A stretch of 64,000 bases of DNA from Cellulomonas sp. WB94. Lineage in GTDB: Bacteria > Actinomycetota > Actinomycetes > Actinomycetales > Cellulomonadaceae. The position numbers and the translations under genes were made by a program. Positions 27,320-36,305 of this stretch are shown piece by piece (the first letter of the stretch is position 1; the number at the start of each line of letters is the position of its first letter). The notes beneath the pieces were generated by a model. It worked only from the letters and a program-made list of their open reading frames with translations. It was not told the DNA's origin and did not search any database. The DNA is taken from the NCBI RefSeq assembly GCF_003115775.1, contig NZ_QEES01000002.1, positions 1,674,001 through 1,738,000 on the forward strand, given 5' to 3'.

Positions 27320-28168
27320 ATGGCACCGCACCCGGACCGCCGCGAGATCGTGTCGGTGGTGATCGCCGCCGACTCTGACACGGTGTGGGCGCACGTGCGT
27401 GAGCCCGCCAAGATCCGCCGCTGGTTCGGCTGGCACGACGACGGCATCGACGACGAGATCCGTCGGGTGTTCGTCGAGGACGCCCGCGTCATGGAGTCGG
27501 ACGAGCTCGCGTCCCGGGGCGGCCCGGTGCGCTCCCTGCTCTGGAGGGGCGGCGACGTCCTGACGGTCTGGCCGGCGACGACGCCCACGGTGGCGCACTC
27601 GGTCCTGACGGTGAGCCGCCGCGCCTACGAGTCGTTCGACGTGTTCTCCGGGTTGTACGACGACGTGGACGAGCGCTGGATCGCCTCGGCGCAACAGCTG
27701 CGGTTCGCCCTCGAGCTGCACCCGGGTGCCGACCGCCGCACGCTGCGGGCGGCAGGCCTCGACGCGGGCCCCCCGGGACGGCGCCTGCTCGACCGCGTCG
27801 GTCTGCACGGGGTCCGCGGCGTGCCCGTCGGGTGCCACTTCGAGGCGTGCCGACCGGACGGCACCATGCTCGGCGGGACGATCTGGCACCGCACCGAGTA
27901 CCAGGTCGGCCTCCGGCTGCATGGCGCGAACGAGCCGTTGCTGATCATCGACCACAACCCCACGCCGTTGCGGACGTCGAACGGTCGGGTCACGGCCGTG
28001 CTGTCGACGTTCGGCACCGACGACGAGACGTTCGCAGCGATCGGTCAGCACTGGGCCCGCTGGTGGGGGCTGCGCGCTCCGGCGTACGGGACCGACCCAC
28101 CGCCGGCCCCGGACCGTGCTCGCCTGCACCGGATGCTCCACCGGACCCGATCCGGCGTCCTCGTGTAG
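27320..28168 (+). CDS. SRPBCC-like (START/Bet v1) domain protein
   Basis: The 282-residue protein begins with the pattern of Aha1/SRPBCC proteins (REIVSVVIAADSDTVWAHVREPAKIRRWFGWH), in which the first strand and helix frame a hydrophobic ligand cavity. The remaining 180 residues are less clear and include a second WHRTEYQVGLRLHG-like strand region, so a duplicated fold is possible. The function is unknown. GAGGAGG lies seven bases before the ATG, which fixes the start despite an open frame upstream. It is convergent with the aldo/keto reductase, ten bases away. Confidence 0.7.
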   Translation: MAPHPDRREIVSVVIAADSDTVWAHVREPAKIRRWFGWHDDGIDDEIRRVFVEDARVMESDELASRGGPVRSLLWRGGDVLTVWPATTPTVAHSVLTVSRRAYESFDVFSGLYDDVDERWIASAQQLRFALELHPGADRRTLRAAGLDAGPPGRRLLDRVGLHGVRGVPVGCHFEACRPDGTMLGGTIWHRTEYQVGLRLHGANEPLLIIDHNPTPLRTSNGRVTAVLSTFGTDDETFAAIGQHWARWWGLRAPAYGTDPPPAPDRARLHRMLHRTRSGVLV

Positions 28169-28177
28169 GAGCGTCGG

Positions 28178-29146
28178 TCAGAACCCCGCAGGAGCGTGCG
28201 GGCGGTACGGCTGCTCGAGCCGGCGGACCTCGTCGTCGGTCAGCGTGATCTCCAGGGCGGCCACCGCGTCGGTCAGGTGGCTCGCCGTGGTCGCCCCGAT
28301 GATCGGCGCGGTGACGACCGGGTTGCGCGCGACCCACGCGAGCGCCACCTGCGCACGGGGGACCCCGCGCTCGGCAGCGACCTGCCCGACGGCGTCGACG
28401 ATCGCCCGGTCACCCTCCTCGTACAGGCTCGCGCCGAACTCGTCCTTGCCGCTGCGGTTCGTCTCGGCGCCCCACTCGCGGGCGAGGCGGCCGCGCGCGA
28501 GCGGGCTCCACGGGATGACGCCGATGCCCTCGTCCGCGCACAACGGGTACATCTCGCGCTCCTCCTCGCGGTTGAGGAGGTTGTAGTGGTCCTGCATCGA
28601 CACGAACGGCGTCCAGCCGTGCGCCCGCGCGAGGTGCTGGGCCTTCGACAGCTGCCAGGCGTACATGGACGACGCCCCGAGGTAGCGGGCCTTGCCGGCC
28701 TTGACGACGTCGTGCAGCGCCTCGAGGGTCTCCTCGATGGGGACCGTCGGGTCCCAGCGGTGGATCTGGTACAGGTCGACGTAGTCGGTGCCGAGGCGCC
28801 GCAGGCTGTGGTCGATCTCCGCGAGGATCGCCTTGCGCGAGAGCCCGGCGCCGTTCGGCCCGTCATGCATCCGGCCGTGCACCTTGGTCGCGAGGACGAT
28901 CTCGTCGCGGCGGGTGAAGTCGGCCAGCGCGCGTCCGACGATCTCCTCGCTCGTGCCGCCCGAGTAGACGTTCGCGGTGTCGAAGAACGTGATCCCTGCC
29001 TCGACGGCCTGCCGGATGAGCGGGCGGCTGGTGTCCTCGTCGAGCGTCCACGGGTGCGCGCCGCTCGAGGGGTCGCCGAAGCTCATGCAGCCGAGCGCGA
29101 GCCGCGACACCTCAAGGCCGGTCGAACCGAGCTTCACGTAGTCCAT
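28178..29146 (-). CDS. aldo/keto reductase
   Basis: The 322-residue (alpha/beta)8-barrel NADPH-dependent oxidoreductase is of the YghZ/Tas-like group. It has the start YVKLGSTGLEVSRLALGCMSFG, the catalytic Asp and Tyr in FFDTANVYSGG, the Lys in LATKVHGRM, the His in YQIHRWDP, and the cofactor region VIPWSPLARGRL. The substrate is not predictable. It is divergent from a TetR regulator, and the 105-base gap holds two operators, so repression by TetR and induction by an aldehyde, quinone or similar compound is likely. The start is the ATG giving MDYVKLG. Confidence 0.9.
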   Translation of the reverse strand: MDYVKLGSTGLEVSRLALGCMSFGDPSSGAHPWTLDEDTSRPLIRQAVEAGITFFDTANVYSGGTSEEIVGRALADFTRRDEIVLATKVHGRMHDGPNGAGLSRKAILAEIDHSLRRLGTDYVDLYQIHRWDPTVPIEETLEALHDVVKAGKARYLGASSMYAWQLSKAQHLARAHGWTPFVSMQDHYNLLNREEEREMYPLCADEGIGVIPWSPLARGRLAREWGAETNRSGKDEFGASLYEEGDRAIVDAVGQVAAERGVPRAQVALAWVARNPVVTAPIIGATTASHLTDAVAALEITLTDDEVRRLEQPYRPHAPAGF

Positions 29147-29208
29147 GGGCGACAGTCTGCCCCCGCACGCGTCCGCCGCGCGGGCAGGTGGCGCGGCCCG
29201 GTATCCAT

Positions 29209-29250
29209 CGGTAGTGGCACTACCACCAGATATTGGTAGTGTCGCTGCAA
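29209..29250. promoter_or_regulatory. two TetR operators between the reductase and tetR
   Basis: CGGTAGTGGCACTACCA (29209-29225) has arms GGTAGTG/CACTACC around one central base. A weaker copy, TGGTAGTGTCGCTGCAA, is at 29234-29250, directly before the tetR start codon. Their centres are 25 bp apart. The same motif pair with the same spacing recurs at 29939-29980, on the other side of tetR. Confidence 0.75.
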
Positions 29251-29251
29251 C

Positions 29252-29917
29252 ATGGTTCAGCCTCACGCACCGGCCCGGCTCGACGGCCGCTCCGAGCGCT
29301 CGCGCGCGACGCGGTCCCGCATCGTCGCGGCGGCCTCCGACCTGTTCGTCCGCGAGGGCTACTCCGCGACGAGCATCGAGACCCTGGCCCGCGCGGCCGG
29401 CGTCGGCGCCCAGACGGTCTACTACGGGTTCGGCACCAAGAAGGGCGTGCTCGCCGCATGCCTCGGTGCGGCGATCGGCGACGAGGGGCTCCGCGCCGTC
29501 CCGGTGCTCGAGCGTCCGACGGTGCGCGCGACCCTCGCCGAGCCCGACCCGGACCTGCGCCTCTTCCGTCAGGTCAGGGCCACGGCTGACGTGCTCGGTC
29601 GCGCGGCGGGGCTGCTCGACGTCGCGCGCGCCGCGGCCGCCGTCGACCCTGACCTCGCGGCCCTGTGGGAGGACTACGACGCCGAGCGGCGCGTGGTCCT
29701 GCGGGCCCTGGTCGGCTCGCTCGCGCGGGAGGGGTCGCTCCGACCGGGCCTCGCGCCTGTCGCGGCGACCGACGCGGCGGCCGTCGTGCTCGGTCCCGAG
29801 ACCTGGAGCGCGCTCGTCACCCAGCGCGGCTGGCGTGCGCTCGAGTGGGCGCGCTGGGCGCACCGGCAGCTCGCCGCGGAACTGTTAGGCCGGCTGCCCG
29901 ACGACGTGCGCCCCTGA
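29252..29917 (+). CDS. TetR-family transcriptional regulator
   Basis: A 221-residue regulator. The N-terminal helix-turn-helix spans about residues 19-62, with TSIETLARAAGVGAQTVYYGF as the recognition part, followed by a variable all-helical ligand domain with TetR_C-like features. The start codon sits two bases after an operator copy, so autoregulation is expected. Divergent transcription from the aldo/keto reductase suggests a local substrate-responsive switch. The ligand is unknown. No good Shine-Dalgarno is visible, so a leaderless transcript is possible. Confidence 0.88.
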   Translation: MVQPHAPARLDGRSERSRATRSRIVAAASDLFVREGYSATSIETLARAAGVGAQTVYYGFGTKKGVLAACLGAAIGDEGLRAVPVLERPTVRATLAEPDPDLRLFRQVRATADVLGRAAGLLDVARAAAAVDPDLAALWEDYDAERRVVLRALVGSLAREGSLRPGLAPVAATDAAAVVLGPETWSALVTQRGWRALEWARWAHRQLAAELLGRLPDDVRP

Positions 29918-29938
29918 CCTCGGGCGCGGGTGATCTAT

Positions 29939-29980
29939 CGGTAGCGACGCTACCGAATGGTTCCTGTAGCAACGCTACGG
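29939..29980. promoter_or_regulatory. second pair of TetR operator motifs, downstream of tetR
   Basis: CGGTAGCGACGCTACCG (29939-29955) is an 8+1+8 perfect palindrome, and CTGTAGCAACGCTACGG (29964-29980) is a close copy. Their centres are 25 bp apart, as in the upstream pair. The first could also fold as a hairpin between two convergent genes, but there is no T-run and the second copy is not explained by that. Part of the pair encodes the last residues of the convergent membrane protein. Confidence 0.65.
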
Positions 29981-30618
29981 GTTGCTGCCGGCGGACGCCG
30001 GGACCGCGACGCGGCCCTCGGCACGAGCAGCCGCCGCAGCACGAGCCCGGTCGTGACCGCCATGGTGACGGCCATGGCCGCCCCGCCGAGAAGCCCGATC
30101 ACGATGATCAGGGCCGTCGACTGACCGGGCTGCCACAGCGGTGTGCTGACGGCGCTGAACGCTCCGAGGCCGAGCGCCCACGCGAGCGCCGAGGCCCCGA
30201 CCCAGCGCCCGGCGTGCTGCACGTGCCGACGCAGCTCGAGCCACTGCGCCGTGCCGATCGACGTGAGGAGCACGCCGCCGAGCACCAGTCCGAGCGCGAT
30301 CTGCACCGGCACGGGCCAGTGGCGCCACGTCTCGAACGTGGTCGGCGCGAGCATCCCGCAGAACCAGGCGAGGGCGGCCGCGGCGGCAGTCAGCGTAACC
30401 CAGCGGTGACCGGAGGCCGCCGGGACCGCCTCGCGCAGCACCCGAGCCTGCGTCCAGCCGAGCACCGTGCCCTCGACCGCGCCGGCGACGACCATGACAC
30501 CCAGCAGCGCAACGGGCGGCAGGTCGGTCAGCAGAGACGCGGCGGCGGTCGGCACGCAGAACCCGGCAAGCTCCCCGACACTGACCCAACAGATCCACCG
30601 CCGGAGCAACGCTGCCAT
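29950..30618 (-). CDS. hypothetical multi-pass membrane protein
   Basis: The 222-residue product has about six hydrophobic segments covering residues 5-190 and a basic, Ser/Arg-rich tail. No family is recognised with confidence. The final residues (from about ATRSVATG) are encoded by operator-like palindromes, so the C-terminus may be recent or non-essential. The ATG gives MAALLRRWICW. It converges on tetR with 32 bases between stops. Confidence 0.6.
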   Translation of the reverse strand: MAALLRRWICWVSVGELAGFCVPTAAASLLTDLPPVALLGVMVVAGAVEGTVLGWTQARVLREAVPAASGHRWVTLTAAAAALAWFCGMLAPTTFETWRHWPVPVQIALGLVLGGVLLTSIGTAQWLELRRHVQHAGRWVGASALAWALGLGAFSAVSTPLWQPGQSTALIIVIGLLGGAAMAVTMAVTTGLVLRRLLVPRAASRSRRPPAATRSVATGTIR

Positions 30619-30724
30619 GAGCCCATCGTGGCCCGGGGAGCCCCGTCGAGCACGCCGACCGGGTCACCGGCCCGGGTGACATCCGGGACCCCCGGGAGAA
30701 GACTGGGACGTACGGACTCTCACG

Positions 30725-31420
30725 TTGCGAGATGGCTCTCATGCCCCAGCACTGCCCCGACCTGGCTGGTATCCGGGCTCGACCTTGAGCGTGCCGCTGC
30801 TCCGCTTCTGGGACGGGGCGCGGTGGACGCCCCAGACCCGGCTGGTGGACAGCGACCCGGGCGGCGGAGGCGCGAAGCCGCCGCGCAAGAGGCGGTGGTG
30901 GCAGGCCGTCAAGTGGGGGGCCGTCGGCGCCTTCGTGCTCGCGGCAGCCGTCATCGGCGTCGCGCTCGCGAGGGGGCAGCAGGTCTGCAGCGTCAACACC
31001 CAGGGCGAGTTCGTCTTCGTCACCAAGGACGAGCAGTGCGTGCCCAAGGCGGAGCTCGCCAAGGCTCAGGAGGGCCTGAACGGCGAGCTGGCAGCCCCCA
31101 AGGCCGAGGCCGCCGCATTGCCGGTGCCCTCGACCCTGCCGGACCTCAACGGACGGTGGGCTGCGCTGGGCGGCATCACGTACGTGATCACCCAGGGCGG
31201 GAGCAACGCGACGATCGAGGAGTTCGTCCCCGGCTTTGGCTTCACCGCGAACGGCGTCGGCACCGTGACCGAGCAGGGGGCGCAGTTTGCGTTCCAGGCC
31301 TTCAACGGCAGCACGGGCTACGGCGACTACATGCTCCGAGAGCCGGGAGTCCTCGTCGGCACCGTCACGAACGTGACCCTGAACGCCGTGACGTCGGTCG
31401 TCCTGACGCGCGTGGGCTGA
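30725..31420 (+). CDS. DUF2510-domain membrane-anchored protein
   Basis: The N-terminus reads PRPGWYPG then LLRFWDGARWTPQTR, the DUF2510 motif (PGWYPDP...RYWDG..WT) with a divergent middle. A basic stretch KPPRKRRWW and one membrane helix (about residues 63-82) follow, then an extracellular 145-residue part with two cysteines near residues 87 and 103 that could form a disulfide. The function is unknown. The start is weak: a TTG without a clear ribosome site. An ATG seven codons in, read one base out of frame, would give MPQHCP before the motif, so a missing C in the run near 30753 is possible. Confidence 0.6.
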   Translation: MRDGSHAPALPRPGWYPGSTLSVPLLRFWDGARWTPQTRLVDSDPGGGGAKPPRKRRWWQAVKWGAVGAFVLAAAVIGVALARGQQVCSVNTQGEFVFVTKDEQCVPKAELAKAQEGLNGELAAPKAEAAALPVPSTLPDLNGRWAALGGITYVITQGGSNATIEEFVPGFGFTANGVGTVTEQGAQFAFQAFNGSTGYGDYMLREPGVLVGTVTNVTLNAVTSVVLTRVG

Positions 31421-31426
31421 CGGGCC

Positions 31427-31906
31427 TCAGAGCTCGCGCAGCAGGGTGTCGGAGCCGCCGTTGCGCCCGACGGCTGAGAACCCGTGCCGTGCGTAGAGGG
31501 CGCGCGCTGCGTCGTTCCCGTCCTCGACGCTGAGGCTCAGGGCGCGCCACCCCAGGGTGCGGGCCTGCTCGATGCAGCCGGCCAGCAGGGCTGAGCCCAC
31601 CCCCTGTCCGCGCCGACCGCGGCTGACCCCCATGCCGATCTCCGGGATGTCGTCCGCGACATAGCCGTAGCCGGGCGCGGCAGCCGGCAGTGCCCGGGCC
31701 CAGATCGCACCGAGCGGCGTCTCGCCCTCGACGGCGACGAGGCCGAAGTCGCCCGGGCGCCGCCAGCCGCCGAGGTAGCGCGCGGTGTGGACGTCAGCGA
31801 CGACCTGGTCCCGCGTGAGACGGGCTGTGCCGTCCCAGTTGAACGCCTCGAGGAGCATGTCGTCGAGCAGCTCGAGATCTTCGCTGGTCGCCTCCCTGAG
31901 CTGCAT
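31427..31906 (-). CDS. GNAT-family N-acetyltransferase
   Basis: A 159-residue single-domain GNAT enzyme: LREATSEDLELLDDML at the start, MGVSRGRRGQGVGSALLAGCI as the acetyl-CoA loop (motif A) and NDAARALYARHGFSAVGR near the end (motif B). The ATG beginning MQLREAT was chosen; the open frame continues upstream with no family similarity. The substrate is unknown. It converges on the DUF2510 protein with six bases between stops. Confidence 0.85.
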   Translation of the reverse strand: MQLREATSEDLELLDDMLLEAFNWDGTARLTRDQVVADVHTARYLGGWRRPGDFGLVAVEGETPLGAIWARALPAAAPGYGYVADDIPEIGMGVSRGRRGQGVGSALLAGCIEQARTLGWRALSLSVEDGNDAARALYARHGFSAVGRNGGSDTLLREL

Positions 31907-32058
31907 GCCGGCGATCGTCGCACGAGCCGTCCTGAGTCGAGGGTGATTCCGTCTCCGTCGTCCGGCACGCGCGGGCCTCTGACGGGAGCTGCTCGACGCC
32001 GACCGACGCGGCACCGAACGACGTTGCTGCGCACCTGCTCTGCGGGGATCCTGGCCGG

Positions 32059-32472
32059 ATGATCGGTCGTCTGCACCACCTGGTCATCGACTGCCCTGAC
32101 CCCGAGCTGCTGGCTGCCTTCTACAGCCGACTCCTCGGGCACCCGGTCACCTACCGTTCGCCGGACTTCGTCGTCGTGGCCGCGGCCGAGGACACCTCCG
32201 GTCTCGCGTTCCAACGGGCGCCTGACCACGAGCCGCCCGACTGGCCGGACCCCCACCGCCCGCAGCAGATGCACCTGGACGTCATGGTCGAGGACCCCGA
32301 GGTCGCCGACGCCGCGGTGCGCGCGATCGGCGCACGCCGCCTCGCTGCCGGGGACCACGTCTACGCCGACCCCGCCGGGCACCCGTTCTGCCTCATCCGG
32401 CGACCGTCGTGGGCGGCGCCGCTGGTCGACGCGGCCGGGCGTGCGGCCCCGCGGCCGGCGCCTCGTGCGTAG
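32059..32472 (+). CDS. VOC (glyoxalase/bleomycin-resistance fold) family protein
   Basis: A 137-residue vicinal-oxygen-chelate protein: LHHLVIDCPDPELLAAFYSRLLG at the start and QQMHLDVMVEDP followed by DPAGHPFCLI, the two beta-alpha-beta-beta-beta modules of the family. Histidines at about 7 and 78 could bind a metal. Members range from dioxygenases to drug-binding proteins, and this one resembles the small glyoxalase-like type; no substrate can be inferred. The last 20 residues are a low-complexity Ala/Pro/Arg tail. Confidence 0.82.
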   Translation: MIGRLHHLVIDCPDPELLAAFYSRLLGHPVTYRSPDFVVVAAAEDTSGLAFQRAPDHEPPDWPDPHRPQQMHLDVMVEDPEVADAAVRAIGARRLAAGDHVYADPAGHPFCLIRRPSWAAPLVDAAGRAAPRPAPRA

Positions 32473-32599
32473 GAGGTCATCGGAGCTGCCCTCAATCCGG
32501 CGCGCTGACCCGCCAGGCGCCGCCTGGCGCCGGACACCTGTCCGCGGTTCTGTCAGCGACACTAGGTGACAGCAACATTCGTTCGACAAGGAGTCAACC

Positions 32600-33559
32600 G
32601 TGCCCCAGGGGACTGTCCGCTGGTTCGACGCCGAGCGTGGGTTCGGCTTCCTCGACCTCGGGGACGAGACCGAAGACCTGTTCGTGCATGCGTCCGAGGT
32701 CATGAACGACGACGGGACGAACCTGCTCCGCGAGGGCCAGGTCGTCGAGTTCGAGGTGGGCGAGGGGTCCCGCGGCCCGCAGGCGCGTCGCGTCCGGGTC
32801 ACGGGCGACCACGCCCCGGATGCGCCCGTGGGCGTGCTCGGCACCGTCTCCTGGTACGAGCCGGGCAAGGGATACGGCTTCATCACGCCCGACGGCGGTG
32901 GCGCTGAGATCTTCGTGCACAGCTCGGCCATCGTGGTGGGCGGCGTGATCTCGGAGGGGCAGCGGGTCGCGTTCCTGGTCGTCGACGGGGAGAAGGGGCC
33001 GCAGGCGGACCACCTGCTGCCGCTCGGGGCCGAGGCCGCCCGGCCGGCTGTGGCGTCCGACGGGGCGGACGGCACCGTGACCTGGTACGACGCGGGCAAG
33101 GGCTTCGGGTTCGTCACGCCCGACTCCGGCGGCGAGGACGCCTTCGTCCACGTCCGGGCGCTGGCCGGGGGGCTGACCGAGCTGTCCGAGGGGGATCGCG
33201 TGACCTTCGACGTCGCCGAGAGCGAGCGGGGGCCACAGGCCCGCAACGTCCGGCTCGTGCGCGGCACGGCACATCGGGGTGCCCCCGCGGCATCGGCCCG
33301 CGGTCGGTCGGTCCCTCCGACGGCATCGGCGTCCCCGAGGGCATCGGACGGCCCTGTGCGCGGCGGCGAGGGCGTCGTCACGCGCTACGACGCAGAGCGT
33401 GGCTTCGGCTTCATCGCCCCGGACGCGGGGGGTGCGGACCTCTTCGTGCACGTGTCGGTCGTGAGGGGCTCCGCAGCGCTGCAGGAGGGCGATCGGGTCC
33501 GGTACAAGGTGCGACAGAGTGATCGGGGACCGCAGGCCGACAGCGTCGAACTGGCGTGA
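32600..33559 (+). CDS. protein with four tandem cold-shock domains
   Basis: A single-stranded nucleic-acid-binding protein of 319 residues made almost entirely of four cold-shock domains: residues 4-67, 81-143, 158-220 and 258-319. Each has the RNP1-like K/RGFGF or KGYGF motif and the FVH (RNP2-like) motif, and each ends GPQA. The fourth has Arg in place of the usual first-strand aromatic (VVTRYD rather than VRWFD). A Ser/Pro/Ala/Arg linker of about 35 residues separates domains three and four. Typical bacterial Csp proteins have one domain of about 67 residues. The start is GTG, with AAGGAG seven to ten bases upstream. A role in RNA chaperoning or translation control is inferred. Confidence 0.88.
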   Translation: MPQGTVRWFDAERGFGFLDLGDETEDLFVHASEVMNDDGTNLLREGQVVEFEVGEGSRGPQARRVRVTGDHAPDAPVGVLGTVSWYEPGKGYGFITPDGGGAEIFVHSSAIVVGGVISEGQRVAFLVVDGEKGPQADHLLPLGAEAARPAVASDGADGTVTWYDAGKGFGFVTPDSGGEDAFVHVRALAGGLTELSEGDRVTFDVAESERGPQARNVRLVRGTAHRGAPAASARGRSVPPTASASPRASDGPVRGGEGVVTRYDAERGFGFIAPDAGGADLFVHVSVVRGSAALQEGDRVRYKVRQSDRGPQADSVELA

Positions 33560-33654
33560 ACTAGGCCTCGCCCTGCCACATCGAGTGCGTACCCACACGC
33601 AACAAGCACCTGGACAGGGCGTACGTCCAGCGGAATGTCATCGACCTGCCGAGA

Positions 33655-33738
33655 GTTGAGTCAGGCAGGCTCATGTTTGGGTCGAGCAACTTGCGCACGA
33701 CGCAGCCTCGGCGCAGACTTGAGCCAGCAGGACTCAAC
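33655..33738 (+). promoter_or_regulatory. two HAIR-like HspR operators upstream of dnaK
   Basis: The known HspR inverted repeat is CTTGAGT-N7-ACTCAAG. Here CTTGAGC-N7-ACTCAAC lies at 33718-33738 and GTTGAGT-N7-GCTCATG at 33655-33675, 63 bp (six helical turns) apart. They lie 55-140 bases before the dnaK start. The HspR protein is encoded as the last gene of the same operon, so negative feedback through a DnaK-HspR complex is expected. Confidence 0.8.
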
Positions 33739-33793
33739 ACGCGCCCGGCGGGTAGTCGTCGGGCATCGGTAGACGAAGGACGAGGCAGCACAC

Positions 33794-35650
33794 ATGGCAC
33801 GAGCAGTCGGGATCGACCTGGGCACGACCAACTCGGTGGTCTCCGTCCTCGAGGGCGGCGAGCCCACGGTTATCGCCAACGCTGAGGGCGCTCGCACGAC
33901 CCCGTCGGTCGTCGCGTTCTCCAAGACCGGTGAGGTGCTCGTCGGCGAGGTCGCCAAGCGCCAGGCCGTGACCAACGTCGAGCGGACGATCACCTCGGTG
34001 AAGCGCCACATGGGCACCGACTGGCACGTCGCGATCGACGAGAAGAGCTACAACGCGCAGGAGATCTCCGCGCGCATCCTCGGCAAGCTCAAGCGCGACG
34101 CCGAGCAGTACCTGGGCGAGCCGGTGACCGACGCGGTCATCACGGTCCCCGCGTACTTCAACGACGCCGAGCGCCAGGCCACCAAGGACGCCGGGCAGAT
34201 CGCCGGCCTCAACGTGCTGCGCATCGTCAACGAGCCGACCGCGGCCGCGCTCGCGTACGGCCTCGACAAGGGCAAGGAGGACGAGCTCATCCTCGTCTTC
34301 GACCTCGGCGGCGGCACGTTCGACGTGTCCCTCCTCGAGGTGGGCAAGGACGACGACTTCTCGACCATCGAGGTCCGCGCGACCTCCGGTGACAACCGCC
34401 TCGGCGGCGACGACTGGGACCAGCGCGTCGTCGAGTACCTGATCAAGCAGGTGAAGAACTCGACCGGCGTCGACCTGTCCAAGGACAAGATCGCGCTGCA
34501 GCGCCTGCGTGAGGCGTCGGAGCAGGCCAAGAAGGAGCTCTCGTCCGCGACGAGCACCAACATCTCGATGCAGTACCTGTCGATGAGCGAGAACGGCCCG
34601 ATCCACCTCGACGAGAAGCTCACCCGCGCGCAGTTCCAGCAGATGACCACGGACCTGCTCGAGCGGACCAAGGCGCCGTTCCGGGCCGTCATCCGTGACG
34701 CCGGCATCAGCGTCGACGACATCGACCACATCGTGCTGGTCGGCGGCTCGACCCGTATGCCCGCCGTCGCCGACGTCGTGCGCGAGCTGACCGGTGGCAA
34801 GGAGCCCAACAAGGGCGTCAACCCGGACGAGGTCGTCGCTGTCGGCGCCGCGCTCCAGGCCGGCGTCATCAAGGGCGAGCGCAAGGACGTCCTGCTCATC
34901 GACGTCACCCCCCTGAGCCTCGGCATCGAGACCAAGGGCGGCGTCATGACCAAGCTCATCGAGCGCAACACTGCCATCCCGACCAAGCGCAGCGAGATCT
35001 TCTCGACGGCCGACGACAACCAGCCGTCCGTCCTCATCCAGGTGTTCCAGGGTGAGCGCGAGTTCGCCCGCGACAACAAGCCGCTCGGCACGTTCGAGCT
35101 CACCGGCATCGCGCCGGCCCCTCGCGGCGTCCCGCAGATCGAGGTCACGTTCGACATCGACGCCAACGGCATCGTGCACGTGTCCGCGAAGGACCGCGGC
35201 ACCGGCAAGGAGCAGTCGATGACGATCACCGGCGGCTCCGCGCTGCCGAAGGACGAGATCGACCGGATGGTCAAGGAGGCCGAGGCCCACGCGGCCGAGG
35301 ACAAGGCGCGCCGCGAGGAGGCCGAGACCCGCAACACCGCCGAGCAGCTCGTCTACTCGACGGAGAAGGTCCTCGCCGACAACGCGGACAAGGTGCCCGA
35401 CGAGGTCAAGACCGAGGTCAACACCGCGATCGCCGAGCTCAAGACGGCCCTGGAGGGCTCGGAGGTCGAGGCGGTCAAGGCCAAGCAGACGCACCTCGCG
35501 ACCGTCAGCCAGAAGATCGGCGAGGCCATCTACGCCTCCGAGCAGTCGGCAGCGGCCTCCGCCCCGGCCGACGGCGGCACCGAGACCCCCGCAGCCTCGG
35601 ACGAGGACGTCGTCGACGCCGAGATCGTGGACGAGGACGAGGCCAAGTGA
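33794..35650 (+). CDS. dnaK: molecular chaperone DnaK (Hsp70)
   Basis: A 618-residue Hsp70. The nucleotide-binding domain starts [14 protein letters not shown], with the phosphate-2 motif [15 protein letters not shown] near residue 170 and [13 protein letters not shown] near 313; the substrate-binding beta domain contains [14 protein letters not shown] and the [18 protein letters not shown] segment. The C-terminal lid ends in an acidic EED-rich tail. The ATG follows AGGACGAGG. It is the first gene of dnaK-grpE-dnaJ-hspR and is probably induced when misfolded proteins titrate DnaK from HspR. Confidence 0.97.
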   Translation: MARAVGIDLGTTNSVVSVLEGGEPTVIANAEGARTTPSVVAFSKTGEVLVGEVAKRQAVTNVERTITSVKRHMGTDWHVAIDEKSYNAQEISARILGKLKRDAEQYLGEPVTDAVITVPAYFNDAERQATKDAGQIAGLNVLRIVNEPTAAALAYGLDKGKEDELILVFDLGGGTFDVSLLEVGKDDDFSTIEVRATSGDNRLGGDDWDQRVVEYLIKQVKNSTGVDLSKDKIALQRLREASEQAKKELSSATSTNISMQYLSMSENGPIHLDEKLTRAQFQQMTTDLLERTKAPFRAVIRDAGISVDDIDHIVLVGGSTRMPAVADVVRELTGGKEPNKGVNPDEVVAVGAALQAGVIKGERKDVLLIDVTPLSLGIETKGGVMTKLIERNTAIPTKRSEIFSTADDNQPSVLIQVFQGEREFARDNKPLGTFELTGIAPAPRGVPQIEVTFDIDANGIVHVSAKDRGTGKEQSMTITGGSALPKDEIDRMVKEAEAHAAEDKARREEAETRNTAEQLVYSTEKVLADNADKVPDEVKTEVNTAIAELKTALEGSEVEAVKAKQTHLATVSQKIGEAIYASEQSAAASAPADGGTETPAASDEDVVDAEIVDEDEAK

Positions 35651-36279
35651 GCGACGCCGAGACCCCGAACCCGGAGGAGAACCCCCGGTTCACGGACAAG
35701 CGACGCATCGACCCGGAGACGGGTGCCGTGCGGGAGCCGACCGCGCCGGAGGGCGCGGAGGTCGACCCGCTCGCGGACCTCGACTTCGAGACGCCCCACA
35801 CGGCGGGCGAGCTCGTGCCGAGCCACCAGCTCGAGGCCGCCGAGGCGCTCGCAGCCGAACGGCTCGACGATCTGCAGCGCCGCAACGCGGCCTACTTCAA
35901 CCTCGAGACGCAGTACTCCAACTACGTCAAGCGGTCGAAGGCGGACGGGGCGATCCAGCGCGAGGAGGGCGTGGTGTCGGTCGTGGAGGCGCTCATCGGC
36001 GTCCTCGACGACATCGACCTCGCGCGTCAGCACGGTGACCTGGTCGGGCCGTTCGCCTCGATCGCCGAGAAGCTCGAGCAGACGCTCCAGCGGTTCGGCA
36101 TCGAGAAGTACGGCGCGGTGGGTGAGGCGTTCGACCCGAACGTCCACGAGGCGCTCATGCACGGGCACTCACCGGACGTCACCGAGCCGACCGTCCAGGC
36201 GGTGCTGCAGCCCGGATACCGGGTAGGTGACAGGATCGTGCGCGCTGTCCGCGTCGCCGTCGTCGACCCCGAGGCCTGA
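35647..36279 (+). CDS. grpE: nucleotide exchange factor GrpE
   Basis: GrpE releases ADP from DnaK. The 210-residue product has a disordered acidic N-terminus, a long helical region ([21 protein letters not shown], near residues 80-100) and the C-terminal beta wing ending [19 protein letters not shown], the family signature. The GTG start overlaps the dnaK stop (GTGA), giving translational coupling. The size is typical of actinobacteria. Confidence 0.95.
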   Translation: MSDAETPNPEENPRFTDKRRIDPETGAVREPTAPEGAEVDPLADLDFETPHTAGELVPSHQLEAAEALAAERLDDLQRRNAAYFNLETQYSNYVKRSKADGAIQREEGVVSVVEALIGVLDDIDLARQHGDLVGPFASIAEKLEQTLQRFGIEKYGAVGEAFDPNVHEALMHGHSPDVTEPTVQAVLQPGYRVGDRIVRAVRVAVVDPEA

Positions 36280-36305
36280 GCCGCGGACGCAAGGAAAGAG
36301 GCGCC

